From contig JANBPK010000720.1 in NCBI GenBank assembly GCA_027579435.1, positions 119,163 through 183,162 of the forward strand: DNA of 64,000 bases, read 5' to 3'. Each line of letters opens with the position of its first letter. The first letter of the stretch is position 1. Below are positions 36,474-49,054 of the stretch, piece by piece. The position numbers and the translations under genes were made by a program. A model generated the notes under the pieces. It made no database searches. It saw only the letters and a program-made list of their open reading frames with translations, and was not told where the DNA came from. Source of the stretch: Candolleomyces eurysporus. Taxonomy: Eukaryota > Basidiomycota > Agaricomycetes > Agaricales > Psathyrellaceae.

Positions 36474-39083
36474 TTACGAATCCATTTTCACATCCCCTTC
36501 CGAATCTACTTTTTGGGGACTTTCGCCCGTCGCGCTGTCTACTAACGAAAGCTGTGGTGGTTCCTCCGACGTCCCGCCTGCCTCCCCCTTCTGCACCCGC
36601 TCGCTCTCCCGTTTCTTCTCGTTCTCGATTTCTTGGGCAAGAAGCTCAATGTCCCCTGTTCCTATTTTGCCGAAGTGTTGTAGATGCTGGTCTCGAGCAG
36701 TCCGCAAGGCCAGCCATGTCACCCGCTGTTTTCCCTGATGCAAACATACATGAGATTCATCATCAAGCAGTTTTCTGACAAACACCTTACCTCTTCTAGT
36801 TTCAATACCTGCTCATCAGTGGTCGTAGGCGGTGCAGCTGGAGGCGCAGGTGTTGTAGGTGCTTCTGACGCCGGTGCCCCTGAAGCAGAGGGTTTCAATT
36901 CTTGAGAAGACGAAGCCGTCGACCCAGGCTTCGGTGGAAGCGATGGGTGTAGGGGAGCAGTACCCGTCGCTGCGGAGGGTTGAGTCGCTGGCTCCGTTTT
37001 CATGGCACTGCTTTCCTTGGATGCTTCCTCCGCAGCGGCTGCCCGGGCAGCAGCAGCCTTTGCCTGTGCCTGTGCAATCCTCTCAGCCTGCGAGGCCAAC
37101 TGTCGCTTCCGCAGTTCAATTCGGGCGTCATTCTGCTTAATCTTCTTCAGGAAATCCTTGACGTCACCCGGGCTTCATAAAGACGGTTAGATACCCATTC
37201 CAGGTTATAGCGGATGTCAAAAAAGGTAGACACATACTGGAATGGCCGCTCGAGATCTGATAGATCTCTATATCCCATCTCCCATATCTCTGTTAATGGT
37301 TCCGTTCCAAGAGACCACTGCCAACTCTCTGGAGCCTTCTGCATTTCGGATCTCGCAGCTTTCGTTGCTTCCCAAAGTCCCGCTTTCTTGCCGTCCACCT
37401 CTGCTGACCATGGCTCCTTATCGAACGGGGCACATAGCTCATTCTTCCATTTAATCCAGTTCTTTTCCCGTTCGAGGATAGTGCTGACAGTGTCGGCAAA
37501 TTGTCGACCGTTGGGAGTTGTCTGCTTCAACTCTTCAAATACTTTCACGATTGCGTCTTGAACCCATTGTGCATCGGACGGCTCCAGCGTAAATTCCATT
37601 TGTAGTGATCGATTCCTCGGTGTTGACCATGTTTCCTTCTCGGCTTTTGTAAACGTCAACAGATGTTGCAGCAGAATCAGGAGCTGAAGCAGGAACTGTC
37701 TTCTAAAATGAGTGTCGGCTATCTAAGACAATGTTCAACATCGTATTAAAGGCTAGAGAGGAGTCCACACTTACTTCGAGGTCTAGTAGGTCGGGGCTGG
37801 TAAGGAACTTGGCAAAGAAATATTCATTGAGATTCGATTCTTCGGTTTCGGGCTCCCTTTTGCGCTTTAGTGAAGCGGCGGTACCCGTAAGGTTTCTGCT
37901 GCCCATCATAGCGCGTTCTTTGGCCGTCGCCTCCTTGATGACGGGCATTACTTTATTAACGCCCGCCTTGAATTCTTCCAGACTGGCTTGGTTGGTGAAA
38001 ACAGTCGGCTTGGAAAAGTACAGCTGGAGTGCCCAGAAAGTGTTGTAGAAATCTACAAAAATGTTAGAGGTTAAGACGCGTGGATACGACGAGGCTCGAC
38101 TCACCTTCTTTCTTCTGCAGCTCTGACTCGTCGGACGATACCACAGGCTTAGTCTCCTTGGCCGTGTCAACCTCCATCTTGTCCTGGCTTTCCGTTTCCT
38201 TCTTCACCTCGGGGTCCATAGCCACATCCCGCTCCTGAGTTTCGCTCTTGACCTTTTCCTCAGAAACCAGTTGATTCGCTGAAAACGAAACCCCTTCCCA
38301 AGTTGGACCATACTCTCCCCGAAGGTTAACACCACTCCGCTCTCCCAAAGGGAAGACACCACTGAGGAATGTCAATATCCGCCCACAGAATATTGTAGTC
38401 GATCCCGTCTTTGACAGNCTTCGCAAGAGGTCGTTGAGGGTCCGCAGNAGAATAAGTGCTTTGCCTTTCTGCGGCACCATGCCCTCCGTTAGCCTTCCAG
38501 CGCGGTCTTCNATCCACGAGAAGATTTGCGAGCATGATTCNATCGTCTGACTCTCCAAAAGGTCCTGGAGAACGATGAATGGGAAGGTCTGTTCGCATGC
38601 ATCTGCGANGAANGANATNGGTGAATTCGCTAGACGCGCCTCTCGGATTCACCGCGTCGCACCTTGTTCAGTGAATAATAGGACCAGGTCCAGCTTGTCT
38701 CGTAGTTCCAGGTAATACCGATCTTCGCTGCCTTCACGCACGGCTTTACCCTCTTTAGCCTGCGGTAGCAAAGGATACACGTTCTAGTTAACGGTGTAAT
38801 TGTTGTTATTGAACCGTCAGACTCACCGCGAGCTTGAATATCTCCGCCTTNAACAAATACTCCCATTGACTCTTCCAGTTCTCTGACGAGGCGTGCTGCT
38901 TGGCATCTGACAACGTTCGCGAAACAAGGTCTTTGAGAACGTCCTGGCCCGCAGGTGGTCGTGANACTTCCTCGAGGAGCTTGACAATGTAAGGCCGGAG
39001 AGCAACCATGAGGGTCGGAAGCTGAGGACGAGTTTGGTCGCGCTTGCCAGCCAAGCCGCGTCCGTTTCATCAATGTCGTCCAT
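36474..39083 (-). CDS. THOC1: THO complex subunit 1 (HPR1/THOC1)
   Basis: Diagnostic blocks in order are [89 protein letters not shown], then [17 protein letters not shown]. An Ala/Pro-rich linker and a short acidic tail end at the 36474 stop. THO couples transcription with mRNA export. At least six short introns were placed; n characters sit mostly at wobble positions. The start is uncertain. ATG 39083 opens [14 protein letters not shown], but this is out of phase with the next block [14 protein letters not shown], whose own ATG is at 39009. Either a base is missing or translation begins at 39009. Confidence 0.9.
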
Positions 39084-39118
39084 AATTAGGTCCGTTTACA
39101 TTTCTGCTCACTATCATC

Positions 39119-39513
39119 ATGGCGAACCCAGGTTCGGACCACNCATCCACCTATGTTTCTNCCAAATTTCTNATANATCGCTNGTAGAACAAGGACAAGA
39201 GCGAAGTTCTGAAGGCGCTCTAACAGAGGCCGAACTCGCCGAGCTGCAAACACTCGTTTCCGGAGATCTCAAAGCCCTGCTCCAAGACACCAACCCCGAC
39301 GAGGAGATTAACTACGCTGANCTGCTCCAGCGGCTAAACGCAACTGATACGATGGCTANGGGTGTAGAGCAGAGGCTGGATAACATCTTGGAGAATTTGG
39401 ACGCTTTGTTAGACTCCCTTGGGCCCGATCCGCCCTCCGGCCCCACAACGGATTCGACGGCGATAGCTAACGAGAAGGAAGGTACTTCAGCCTCTCAACT
39501 AGAGGAGAAATGA
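39119..39513 (+). CDS. Small acidic coiled-coil protein, unknown
   Basis: MANPGSDH is followed by an n-rich patch at 39143-39184 where the frame cannot be followed. Then comes EGALTEAELAELQTLVSGDL, KALLQDTNPDEEINY, LLQRLNATDTMA and a helix EQRLDNILENLDALLDSL to a stop at 39513, about 130 residues. It is predicted to be mostly helical and acidic. It is divergent from THOC1 by only 35 bp (or 109 bp if THOC1 starts at 39009). I do not recognise the family. Confidence 0.55.
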
Positions 39514-39752
39514 GTAGTACGTGTGCACTTGTAACACCCCTTCTAACTCGATCTTCATAAAGTTCTAAGAGGAATCGGCGTTGCAGCATATTACAACTGT
39601 CCGTTTCTGATACATAATAGAGGCAGTGAATACGATTACTATACAGATGAGGTACGTTGGGTGAAGCAAGTGCTCNAGACCTTGTCTATGCTACAGATGA
39701 ATATACAACGTGGGTCACTAGAACANGATGGAAGTCGTGTATGTAACAGTAC

Positions 39753-42700
39753 TCATGGAGTAACTAATTGNGTTGGATCAAAGCGATTTACGGTCTCTAC
39801 GACATTCGAACCTTTGCGTGCAAAAACAAGCTNAAAGTGGATCGTCGTTAGCATGGAGGAGACATCTAAGGGGGGAGGANNCTTACAAGGTATGGATTGG
39901 CAGTCGAGCCTGTGGTATCTTGNAGAACTTCGTCTTTGGAGACAACAGCAACATCCGAGTCNTTATACTTGAACCATGAGTCAGGTTCATTTGGGAAATT
40001 TCGCGAATAGAAGAAGTANTGTCCGAACGAAGGAGAAGATCCTCGGTGGATGAAGACTGAGGTCAGCTCGTATGGGTATGCCTTGCTGTCTTTCCACAAG
40101 TTCTCGAGCTCATCCTTTATCCGATCTATTTCCTCACGAATGTCGTCTATTTCGCGCTGAACTCTGGTCTGTTCATCTCGGAGGTTGCCGATTAGGCCAG
40201 GCTCCACTCCCTGGACGGACTTCTCCTTCATGAAGTTCAAGAAATTCGCAGTGTGTTCAAGAGTGGACATGAAAGAGCCGTTCTGAAGTGCGAGGAATTC
40301 GTCAACGACATCNTTTGCAACAAACGCAGCAAGATAACTCACTTTCCCTTCAAGCAGAACCTGGATGCGCTCCCTGCGCTCGTTCAACGCACGCTGGAGC
40401 AGTCTCGATTTNGTCTTCTTGACAGTGTCGGCATTGTCCATGAAACGATCGAGATAGATCGTTTCACCGAACCTGACATANGCCTGAGATTTGTACGGCT
40501 GCAGGGTCTCTCGATTGAATTGGACCCTCTGTATTGAAACAATGAATTAGACTGGCCAAAATCTGCTGGAAACCGTTCGCACCTGCAACTGAATCTGAAG
40601 AAGTGGTGGTGCTTCCACAAGGCTGACTTCCATCCTCGCCTTTCCACCTTCCCAATCGACAATGTCATCGAAGTAGCCGCTCAACCCGTCATAGATGTCG
40701 ACGCCATCGTTTGTGACATTGACCGGAAGGTGCGAAAAGAGNTCTTCTTTCTCGTGAATCGAAGAACGAGAGTTGGGCACCACCCCAGTTAGGCGTTGTC
40801 GAATCTTGCCATAGAACAACCTAAAANCATCNTTGAGCAAATNAATACCNGCANCNTTTCCCGTGATACGTACTGCTTAACCACGCTGCCCTTTCCGGAT
40901 TGACCCTCGATCATGGCATCGAACTTGAGAAGAGCAGTTTCAATTTGGAACATGCAATTGTCCATGCATTCTGCGACATCATGCTGTTTGCCTGTTCCAA
41001 TTCAATTTGATCAATTTGAGAGAGTAACAGAATAAGGAATGTAAANCGACGTACCGAACATCATTCCACCCGAATCNACAGTTTCAACTCGCTTNTTCGG
41101 AGGAGGTGGAGGAGNCTTCTCGGGAACTGGTGTCCCCTGCCGCATAGCAACGTCACCATCCTTNTCTTTGAGTTGTGACTGTCGATCTTGATCCATCGGC
41201 TCGGGAGAATCACGATTTCGAGGAGAGGACACTAATACATAGCCCTCATCATCAACATCCATAATACTCTTTTGCCGCTCCACGTCGCGGGCTCTCTTGC
41301 CAAGTACAGAGCTCTTTGACTGCGAAGGAGTTGGCTCCGACGCTGGGATTGTGGACGTACCATCATCAACCAATGTCGCATCGGTGTCGTTAGAGGAGTC
41401 TGACCCACCCTTGTCCACCTCGTCCTCCTCTTCGTCTCTTGAAGTNACCAGAGCAAGTTTTGCTAGCTCGATGCTTGGCGTGATAGCGGGTGTGTCGGAG
41501 AATTCGAGATTGAAGAAGAGATCGGCCAGNTGATTTATAACTACGAACCGTGGTAAGCACAGAGAGCANCCAACAATAAGGCCAATGCTTACACTTCTTC
41601 GACCTAATGATCTCACGACGGGTGACTCGNCGGCCACCAACGCGATGCCTGTTGATATCCTCATCGGAAAGCTTTTCTTCTTCNATGGATTTCAAATCNA
41701 GGTGGGACATTGGCCTGACGGCGTCACGAAGATCCTTGATGGTGTAGAAGTACTGTNGCNATATTATGACCCGTGAACAAANANCTGGAGATGNNATCAA
41801 AAAACGAACCTGAAGCAATGAGTTCAGGTAACAGGTGTTTCCNAGCTGGTTTAGTCCTCTAGGGAAGTCTGGCCTGGTAGGTANGACNATTTCGCCAGCT
41901 AGAGAACTATTAGCACCTGCCANCTCGNCCAAAAGTGNNNAACATACGGTCTTGCCCGGTCGCAAGGAATTGACGAAGTCGTTCGCTATCACGAACNTCA
42001 GCGATNACGGCCATCGCCTCCTTCATTGANTCCATCTGNATNGTGGTNTCTTCGAGCTACANAGNAGTGATCAGCGGGAGCCATTTCCGCTGATGGATAG
42101 ACACANCTCACCCTCATGCTGAAGACGGTGATGAGCATAGCATCATCGGTCTCTTTGGGGACTTCAAGAGTGTTGTACGCTTGCTCGGGATTCATCTTGT
42201 TATGCCCCGCNTCCCAAACCTTCATCAACCGATCACTACTGCGAACCTGGGCCAATATTCTAAGNGCCTCATTCGCACTTCGTTGTATCTTTCCGCCATT
42301 CTCCAGGTCCTTCCACGATCGCTTGACTAGATCGCGCCAAGCATTCTCCACGAACTCGACCTCAATCTCATCGTCATATTCGACACGAAGGTCTCCGTCC
42401 ACGCCGAAACCAAGATCTCGTGCTGCGGCCTGGACGTCGGAGAACGTGAACCGTTGTCGGGATTGTTCAATGACAATTAGCTCCTGTAGTTGCGGGGGGC
42501 AGCTCCCAGCTGCTTGCAAGGCTGTGACGAGTTTTGTAAGGTAGGTGAAGTACATCGCCGTTCCAGCGGGGTCGCAGCGAACCTGCGATAGATATGCAAA
42601 GGCCACCAATTCTTATCGGCAGGTAAAGTAGTTGAGTGCATGCCTTCAGAAGGCAAGAAACGACATTACCTGGAGAGAACGTCGTAGGCGTTAGTCCAAG

Positions 42701-44690
42701 GCCAGTCCACTCCTCCTGCATCCCACGAACAGCAGAGAGGGCAGGGGCTTGTAACTCTCCTCGAGGAACTACCAAATGATTAGCAACGGCCAGATGACAG
42801 TATCTCAAACCTTACTCTGGTCTGGATGAGCACCAATTGCTCCTTGATACATCTCTCTCGCACTGTCAATTTGGACGTAAATTTTCTGTCCAGAATTGTG
42901 GTCCCGCAATGCAGCACCTTGATTAACGGGATTCAAAAGCGGGATCCAACAATTATAAAGAATAAACCCACTGTGTACGCGCTTGTAATCAAGTAGCCAA
43001 GCACTCAATTCTACCCAAGCACGAAAGAGCCTCTTCCTTCTCACAATACTCTCTGGCGAAGTGGTATCTGTTTGGGGCGCCATCAAAGTGGAATCGTTGT
43101 TGGCAGTGTTCTCTCCGAAGCCCATCGAGTCAAAAATCTTCTTGCTGTTAAGAGAGTAAGCACAAGCATGGTCCAGAAAGTTTATAGCCTACATAGGTGC
43201 GTTCCAGCCCAGCTTCATCTGGAAGCTTTTACTACCAATTTTGATAAGCCTATTGTTGCCTTTGAACAGCTTGTTCTCTATGGCCCTGTTAGAAGGTCAG
43301 AATAACTCAGTGAGCATCATTGGAGGGATGCTCACACTAAGAACGTATCGATCGCAATGACAACTGTAACTTCTCCACTTTTACCAGGCAGAGGGTTACT
43401 TTGCTTGTCTCGAACTAGCTCATCCAGGTATTTCCGAGGGATGATGCCAGGTATGACATTCGACGCAACGCAATAGAATCCGCATTGGCAGCAAATATAC
43501 AGATCCAAGAGCTTGCCTTCAGGCTCACTTGAACTCTCGTTACCGCTATCTTCAGCCTGATCAGCTCGGAGCTTGCCCACGTCGTTGAGGATCGTTCGAG
43601 CCCTTCGTTTCTGTTTGAGTGCATCATCGGACGACCAAGGGTCTGGCTTGTAAGGGTGGGGCAGCTTCAAGGAGTCGACAGCCTTTGCGTAGCGGTGAAA
43701 ATGATGAGTCTTGTTCTTCCCCCAGGAGCCCTCTTCTTCGCTTAGACAGTTGTTCGTGCGGCGCCGTCGTCCCATGTCCGGAAGTGGGTGCTGGGAAGGG
43801 GAGAAAGACGCTGCAAATGGGGGAGGAACATTGGAAGACTTCCATGATAGAATTACCCATCCATTCTCCTTGGGGCAATAATACGAATTGGGATGGGGCA
43901 CAGCCGTTCGGACCTCTTCTTCAGAAGGATAAGACGATGGGTAGCTTGGATCAAGAGACGGAGTAGACGACAACGGGTGAGCCGAGTGTGGCGCTTGAGA
44001 TGAAGAAGGGAAGCTTCCTGATTGATCAGGCCTTGCGGTCGAAGGTGGATTTGCCGACGGGGGTGGCGGCATTGAGGGTACGTTCACAGAGAACAACGAA
44101 TGATGAGGGTCATGCAGTTCATCTGCTACAACTGGCGGGAGCATCCCAGGACCAGGACGCCCCCATTTCTTCCGTTCTTCAACTTTCCACCAGTTCTGCT
44201 CTTCATTATCGACGCGACCATCGATATGAACACCAATATCGTGTTTTGGTGCTGAGCTGAGGAAATCCATTGGGTCGAAGCTCGACGTTCTTGGAGGATC
44301 CGGCACCCAGCCGTCATTCCAGTTAGACTTTTCCTTCCAGCCGTCGCTCCAAACATTATTAGAATCTTCTTGTGAGATCAACGCGGGAAGTTCTTCCTCC
44401 ACTGTTTCCTCAGCGACAAGCTCAGGTTCTCGGTAGCCTGGAGGATTAGATTCATAGCGGGGTGGTTCTGCCGGGGGAACATATGCGGTGACATTCGAGC
44501 TGCCAGCCTTTGGACGAGAAGGGAGTGGTGGGGGTGCCTTCGTTGAACTCGTAGACTTGGTTCCGTAGAACGATGTAGCTTCGATCGGTCTCTGTGCCGA
44601 GCCTTGAATGGGTGTGCTAGGCCTCGGGGCTTGGGCTGCTCCAGGTGTTGGCAGCGGCCGCCTTGCCTTTGGTGTATCCGTATGGTCCAT
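39753..44690 (-). CDS. UBP2: Ubiquitin carboxyl-terminal hydrolase, UBP2-like
   Basis: The first exon (start ATG 44690, MDHTDTPKARRPLPTPG) encodes a Pro-rich N-terminus and then HPYKPDPWSSDDALKQKRRAR and DLYICCQCGFYCVASNVIPG, typical of basidiomycete UBP2. Many short introns follow. The middle has DLGFGVDGDL and YNTLEVPKETDDAMLITVF. The Cys box GLNQxGNTCYLNSLLQ is at about 41824-41865, IHEKExLFSHLPVNV near 40750, and the His box HRGSSPSFGxYFFYSR near 40000-40050, where the His codon is CAn. It ends YLLVFARKGSNVVE. Yeast Ubp2 trims K63 chains with Rsp5. Only the ends and main blocks are placed; internal exon borders are blurred by n bases. Confidence 0.85.
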
Positions 44691-45109
44691 TTCCCTAATG
44701 CTATCTGTCAGTTCATCGAACGTGAAAATTGGGAAGGAAACGAACAAGGCCTCGCAGTGTGGCTAGTTAGAGGCGATCAAACAGGAATTCTATCTATAGA
44801 CCTGTGTCGATATCGTGGTGCCAAGTTCTGAGTTGGTGTCGCCTCCACAATGTGAATGGACTCTGGGATATATAGCAGGTAGAAAACAAGGGTCAAGCTG
44901 AGTCTATCGGTCCTCGCCTCAGTTCATCGCCTCGGGTTGCATCCAGTGCAGAGATCTGACGGTGCTTAGTCAGCCATCAGGCGACGTCAGCCTTCTATAC
45001 TTGTAAGTAGTAGCCCCTGAATGAACGGCGCTGAAGGGCGGATGTACAGGTTTCATATCATAAAATGAAATGGTATTCACTCTAACCGGTAACATTTGAG
45101 GTGTATATT
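44691..45109. other. Intergenic between UBP2 start and oxidoreductase end
   Basis: It includes the UBP2 promoter and the 3' end of the next minus-strand gene. No gene is seen. Confidence 0.5.
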
Positions 45110-46507
45110 TCACTCAGCATCTGGATTTACCTTGATGATCACTTTGCCTATGGTCTTTCCGCTGGTCAGATCCCGTTGTGCCTCCTGCGCGCCCTCTGCC
45201 GTGAAAGGGTATTCCTTGAAGATGGTGATCTTCAATTCACCAGACTCAACGAGCTTGAAAAACTCGTTCCCATAGTGTGCAGCCTCTTCGACTGTTGCAA
45301 CGTAACCAGTCAAGCTGTGATGGCGGTGGTTAGCAAGCGACCTCTCAATAACAGTAATCAAGCAGACTGACGCGGGACGGAGGAGCCTGACATTCTTGGG
45401 AACCAATTTGAATAGAGAAAAAGGTGGCACTGCCCCAGAGGCATTGCCAACGGAGACAAGGGTCCCCTTTCGCTTGATCATCTCAAAGTTGGCCTCAAAT
45501 CTGGGAATTTTTTGATGAGCCTTTTGTTTCTATGACTTGTAAACTTCTTGAGACTTACGTGTCTTTTCCAACTCCATCGTAGATCGCGTCCACGCCTTTC
45601 CCGTTGGTGATCTCCAAAACCCGCTGAACCGTGTTTTCTGATTTATACAGAATGACATGGTCAGCTCCGTAGGACTTGGCGAGCTCAGCTTTCTCTGGTG
45701 TCGAAGTTGTCCCAATAACAGTGGCACCCGCCCTCTTGATCAATTGCGTGAAAAGGAGACCGAGACCACCAGCAACGGTGTGGACAAGGATGGTATCCCC
45801 CTTCTTCACTTGGTATGCCTCCTCCGTAAAGGTGAGGGTTGTCAAACCCTGAAGCAGGCCAGCCGCCGCAACTCTCGTCGAGACAGAATCTGGCACAGGG
45901 AAGACAACCTGCCAAGGAACAGCTGCATACGTTGCATGAGATCCAAGGCGATCCTGTGGATGTGGTACTAATCAGTGAGACACAAAAAAAAACTCTGAAA
46001 TGCCGTAAAACGTCGTACCGCTCCGACCTTTCCTCCCACTTTATATCCATGCGATTTGAACGTTTCGTTGTTCAAAACTTCGGGGTCTGTGGGCAAAGCA
46101 ACGATGGTACCGGCTATTTCCTTCCCAATCGCAGCAGGGAACGATGGCACAGCGTAGAGGCCGGATCTATTGAATAGACGCCCGTTAGATNCCCCGCTAG
46201 TAGTCAAGTGATGCTGGGGAAAGGGACTCACCTGAAATACGTGTCGATGAAGTTGACGCCTGCGTAGTCAACCTGTATTGCAGGGGTGAGAATCAGATGC
46301 GCCGTGTTCGCTATCGCACAATGATCACCTTGATGATGAATTCGTCGGGCTTTGGTTGAGGGAAGGGCAGGGTCGTCTTCTGAATGACGTCGATGCCGCC
46401 GGTCTACAGGCATTCAGTTGAGTTCTGGCAATCTATGGGATTCGGTGTCAACGTGCTGTACGTGCCTTAGGGATGGTGATGGCTTCGACGGTGGTAGGAA
46501 GGGACAT
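45110..46507 (-). CDS. NADPH quinone oxidoreductase (zeta-crystallin type, MDR family)
   Basis: Seven exons: 46507-46466, 46403-46329, 46272-46232, 46166-46019, 45953-45559, 45500-45372, 45314-45110 (344 residues). VDYAGVNFIDTYFRSGLY and FPAAIGKEIAGTI are quinone-reductase signatures. The NADPH-binding AGGLGLLFTQLIKRAGA, then GTTSTPEKAELAKSYGADHVI and GKGVDAIYDGVGKDT, follow. It reduces quinones in the cytosol in a zinc-free manner. The first intron has a GCACGT donor; no GT donor restores the frame. Confidence 0.92.
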
Positions 46508-46975
46508 CGTGGAGATAGATCTTAGACTCGAGGTGATGAGAGTGGGAGGAAAACGGAGAGGTTGGCGGCGCGGCAAGCGATGTCTGGGAAGCTTTAAGCA
46601 GACTATGCGGATTCTTTGCATGAGCCAGACTCCTGCTTAAATACCTAACTGGAATCGATATCTCCCGCCCAAGGACTCGAGCTATACTTATGCGGTTGGT
46701 CATCGGGGACTTTAATTCCGTCTTACTTACGAATACTTGCCCGATATATGACGACAGCCGCGAGAACACACGAATTTCCTGACCAAGGAAAAATCTTCAC
46801 GGCTGCGATACTTCCATGAGGTATACAGGACAAGCTTCCGAATCAACTGTTGACTGGTTCTGGCTTTGTAAATGGAGAGAGAACGTGGGAGGCTAAGACG
46901 TTTAATCATCACCCGTTCGGTCTTTTCGGATGCTTCGATGACAAGTTGTGACAATCCTGTACAAGATAACTCTAC
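46508..46975. other. Intergenic, no gene seen
   Basis: It holds the oxidoreductase promoter and the 3' end of the phosphatase gene, both on the minus strand. Confidence 0.5.
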
Positions 46976-48265
46976 TTACGACGCTCCAAGTAGATCTACC
47001 AGTATTTCATAGATCAGGAGAACCTGCTCTGGACGCTCCACCATCCTCTGGCGTTGTTCCCGCAACGAATCGATTTCCTGTGCCACAAGGTCACCTCCAA
47101 ATTGTTCCGGCAATGGACCAAGTGGGGATGGGGGAATGACAGAAGAAGACGTTGGACAGGCAGGTGGTGGGAGCTCTCCTAAGTGGCGAAGGAGAGAAGA
47201 AAGGGCGATAAACGATCCTGTACGTCCAACACCAGCAGAACACCCCACGATGATGGGTGGATCAGGGTCAAGACTGCTACCACTACTTGGTGTAGTAGAA
47301 GTCACAGATCCATCGCGGTTTATGCGATCTGCAAGGCGCAAGAAGCTGAGAAGGCTTTTGCGATCTTCATCCTCAGGCACACCGTGATCGGGCCATGATG
47401 TGTAAAGAAGGTGGGTAAAGATGACTCGGGCTTCATTCTGTTCCCCATACTTGTCCTTCTCACCAGCATCTTCTTCTATGTCCATGTAATCGTATGTTCG
47501 GGGGTTACGAGGAGGCGGATTGGTAACAGGAATGACCGAAATAGTGCTCTTTACGCAATGAGCTTCTTGTATGTTTTCCTGATTGAGGAGCGTTACTTTG
47601 AGCGCTGGATAATATAATTCGGGCTCTGCAGGCACGATTATGGATTTGCCAATGGTATTGGGGAAGTATGGATGAGCCTTGCGCCGACCGGCTTCAACGT
47701 CCTTCGTTAACTGGACAACCGTCCGAATACGCGTCGATTGAGAGCTGGTATTGGCCGGGGGATCGAGGAGAGACGAATTAGGAAGTGTAACTGGTTTGAG
47801 GATGATATTGAGAAAGGTGTTGGCCGTATTTGGAAGGGGAGCCTGGGTTGCAATCCACCATTTCTGTCCAAATTTCTCTAGTATCCAGCTGGCGTTAAGG
47901 TAGTGGTCGTGACAGTCCTGGGCATCACTCCCGTTACCACCGCCCAATCGGCCAGACGTAGAAACGGTGACCCGCGTACGATCGTACGCTTCGAGCTGGA
48001 AGTATCGATTTCGAGGTGCATGGTCCTGGCTCGCCCCAATCTTTACGGAGTAGTGATTGATTTGTTCGTCACTGACTACTGCCTTGAAGTGCTGTCGACG
48101 TTGACCAGCTTTGCTTTGGTTGGAGTTTGCTTCGAGCTGTAGGCGAGACGCGTCTCTAGCAATTTCTCGCTTCGCTTCGCGTCCAGCTAGGACTGTCAGG
48201 GCTTGACGAAGGTGATTGTTGTCGTATGCAGATGCCAGCCAAGCTGGCAAAGGTTTGGGTGGCAT
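46976..48265 (-). CDS. Protein tyrosine phosphatase
   Basis: Single exon, 429 residues, starting at the first true ATG (48265, MPPKPLPAWL). The catalytic P-loop is VGCSAGVGRTGSF (Cys-X5-Arg) near residue 350. The WPD loop is LLYTSWPDHGVP, and the substrate-side elements include NRYFQLEAYDRTRV, YLNASWI and WWIATQAPLPNTANTF. All catalytic residues are present. Such fungal classical PTPs often act on MAP kinases; the target here is not shown by the sequence. It is divergent from the NR2C2AP-like gene by 177 bp. Confidence 0.94.
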   Translation of the reverse strand: MPPKPLPAWLASAYDNNHLRQALTVLAGREAKREIARDASRLQLEANSNQSKAGQRRQHFKAVVSDEQINHYSVKIGASQDHAPRNRYFQLEAYDRTRVTVSTSGRLGGGNGSDAQDCHDHYLNASWILEKFGQKWWIATQAPLPNTANTFLNIILKPVTLPNSSLLDPPANTSSQSTRIRTVVQLTKDVEAGRRKAHPYFPNTIGKSIIVPAEPELYYPALKVTLLNQENIQEAHCVKSTISVIPVTNPPPRNPRTYDYMDIEEDAGEKDKYGEQNEARVIFTHLLYTSWPDHGVPEDEDRKSLLSFLRLADRINRDGSVTSTTPSSGSSLDPDPPIIVGCSAGVGRTGSFIALSSLLRHLGELPPPACPTSSSVIPPSPLGPLPEQFGGDLVAQEIDSLREQRQRMVERPEQVLLIYEILVDLLGAS

Positions 48266-48442
48266 TTGACTAAATCTGACTTGAAGGGGAGAGAGTAGAG
48301 AGAGCTGTAGAGAGATGGTCACTTAAGTATTAATGAAGAGTCAACGTAGAAGGAAGTGATTTCCCACATTCTACGAAAACTGCAATATCTACCCGATTGG
48401 CAAACCTTGGTCCATTACACTGGCACAACCGTTCGGAATACT

Positions 48443-48964
48443 ATGGCCGACGAATCCCTGGTGTCGCTTCTAGAAAATGGAGCAACCCTGAGAGTGAGTT
48501 CAACCCTTGACAAGTCCGTTGGGAAGCGGTATTTGGTCGACAAAAATCCAGAGACTTGCTGGACTTCACAACAGGTCAGCCAAAGGCATCGTATCGTGAC
48601 TGCATCTGCTCACCCAGAACAGGGACTACCACAATACATCCAAGTCAACTTTCAGGATCATAATGTAGATCCCGTTCGTCTTTCGTTTACATTTCAAGGT
48701 GGTTTCGTTGGAACCAAATGTGCTGTGCTTGCCCAAACCGCCTTGTCTTCGGAATGGAAACACATGACCGAAGTCTATCCAGAGAACGTCAATCGGCAGC
48801 AGGTGTTTGACCTCACGAGGAGCGAAGGGACCGAATGGGCGGATGGTATCACGGCGATGAAACTCGTTTTTGAAGAGAGCTCAGACTTTTTTGGGAGGGT
48901 AACAGTGTATGACTTGACCCTGGAGGGAAGGATCATTGATGGTCAGCGTAGCCTCAATACATAA
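48443..48964 (+). CDS. Galactose-binding-like domain protein, NR2C2AP family
   Basis: Exons are 48443-48574 and 48623-48964 (157 residues). The order SSTLDKSVGKRYLVDKNPET, CWTSQQGLPQYIQVNFQ, LSFTFQGGFVGTKC and GRVTVYDLTLEG matches the discoidin-like fold of NR2C2AP. The 48-nt intron (48575-48622) keeps frame and has no stop, so only homology shows that it is removed. Molecular role unknown in fungi. Confidence 0.8.
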   Translation: MADESLVSLLENGATLRVSSTLDKSVGKRYLVDKNPETCWTSQQVSQRHRIVTASAHPEQGLPQYIQVNFQDHNVDPVRLSFTFQGGFVGTKCAVLAQTALSSEWKHMTEVYPENVNRQQVFDLTRSEGTEWADGITAMKLVFEESSDFFGRVTVYDLTLEGRIIDGQRSLNT

Positions 48965-49054
48965 TCCAAGCCGAAATATAGGACGTGTCTATGAGAGTGT
49001 ATTATGCAGCTAAAGCTGATTAAACATGCAAGTAGTAGGATGATAATGAGTATA

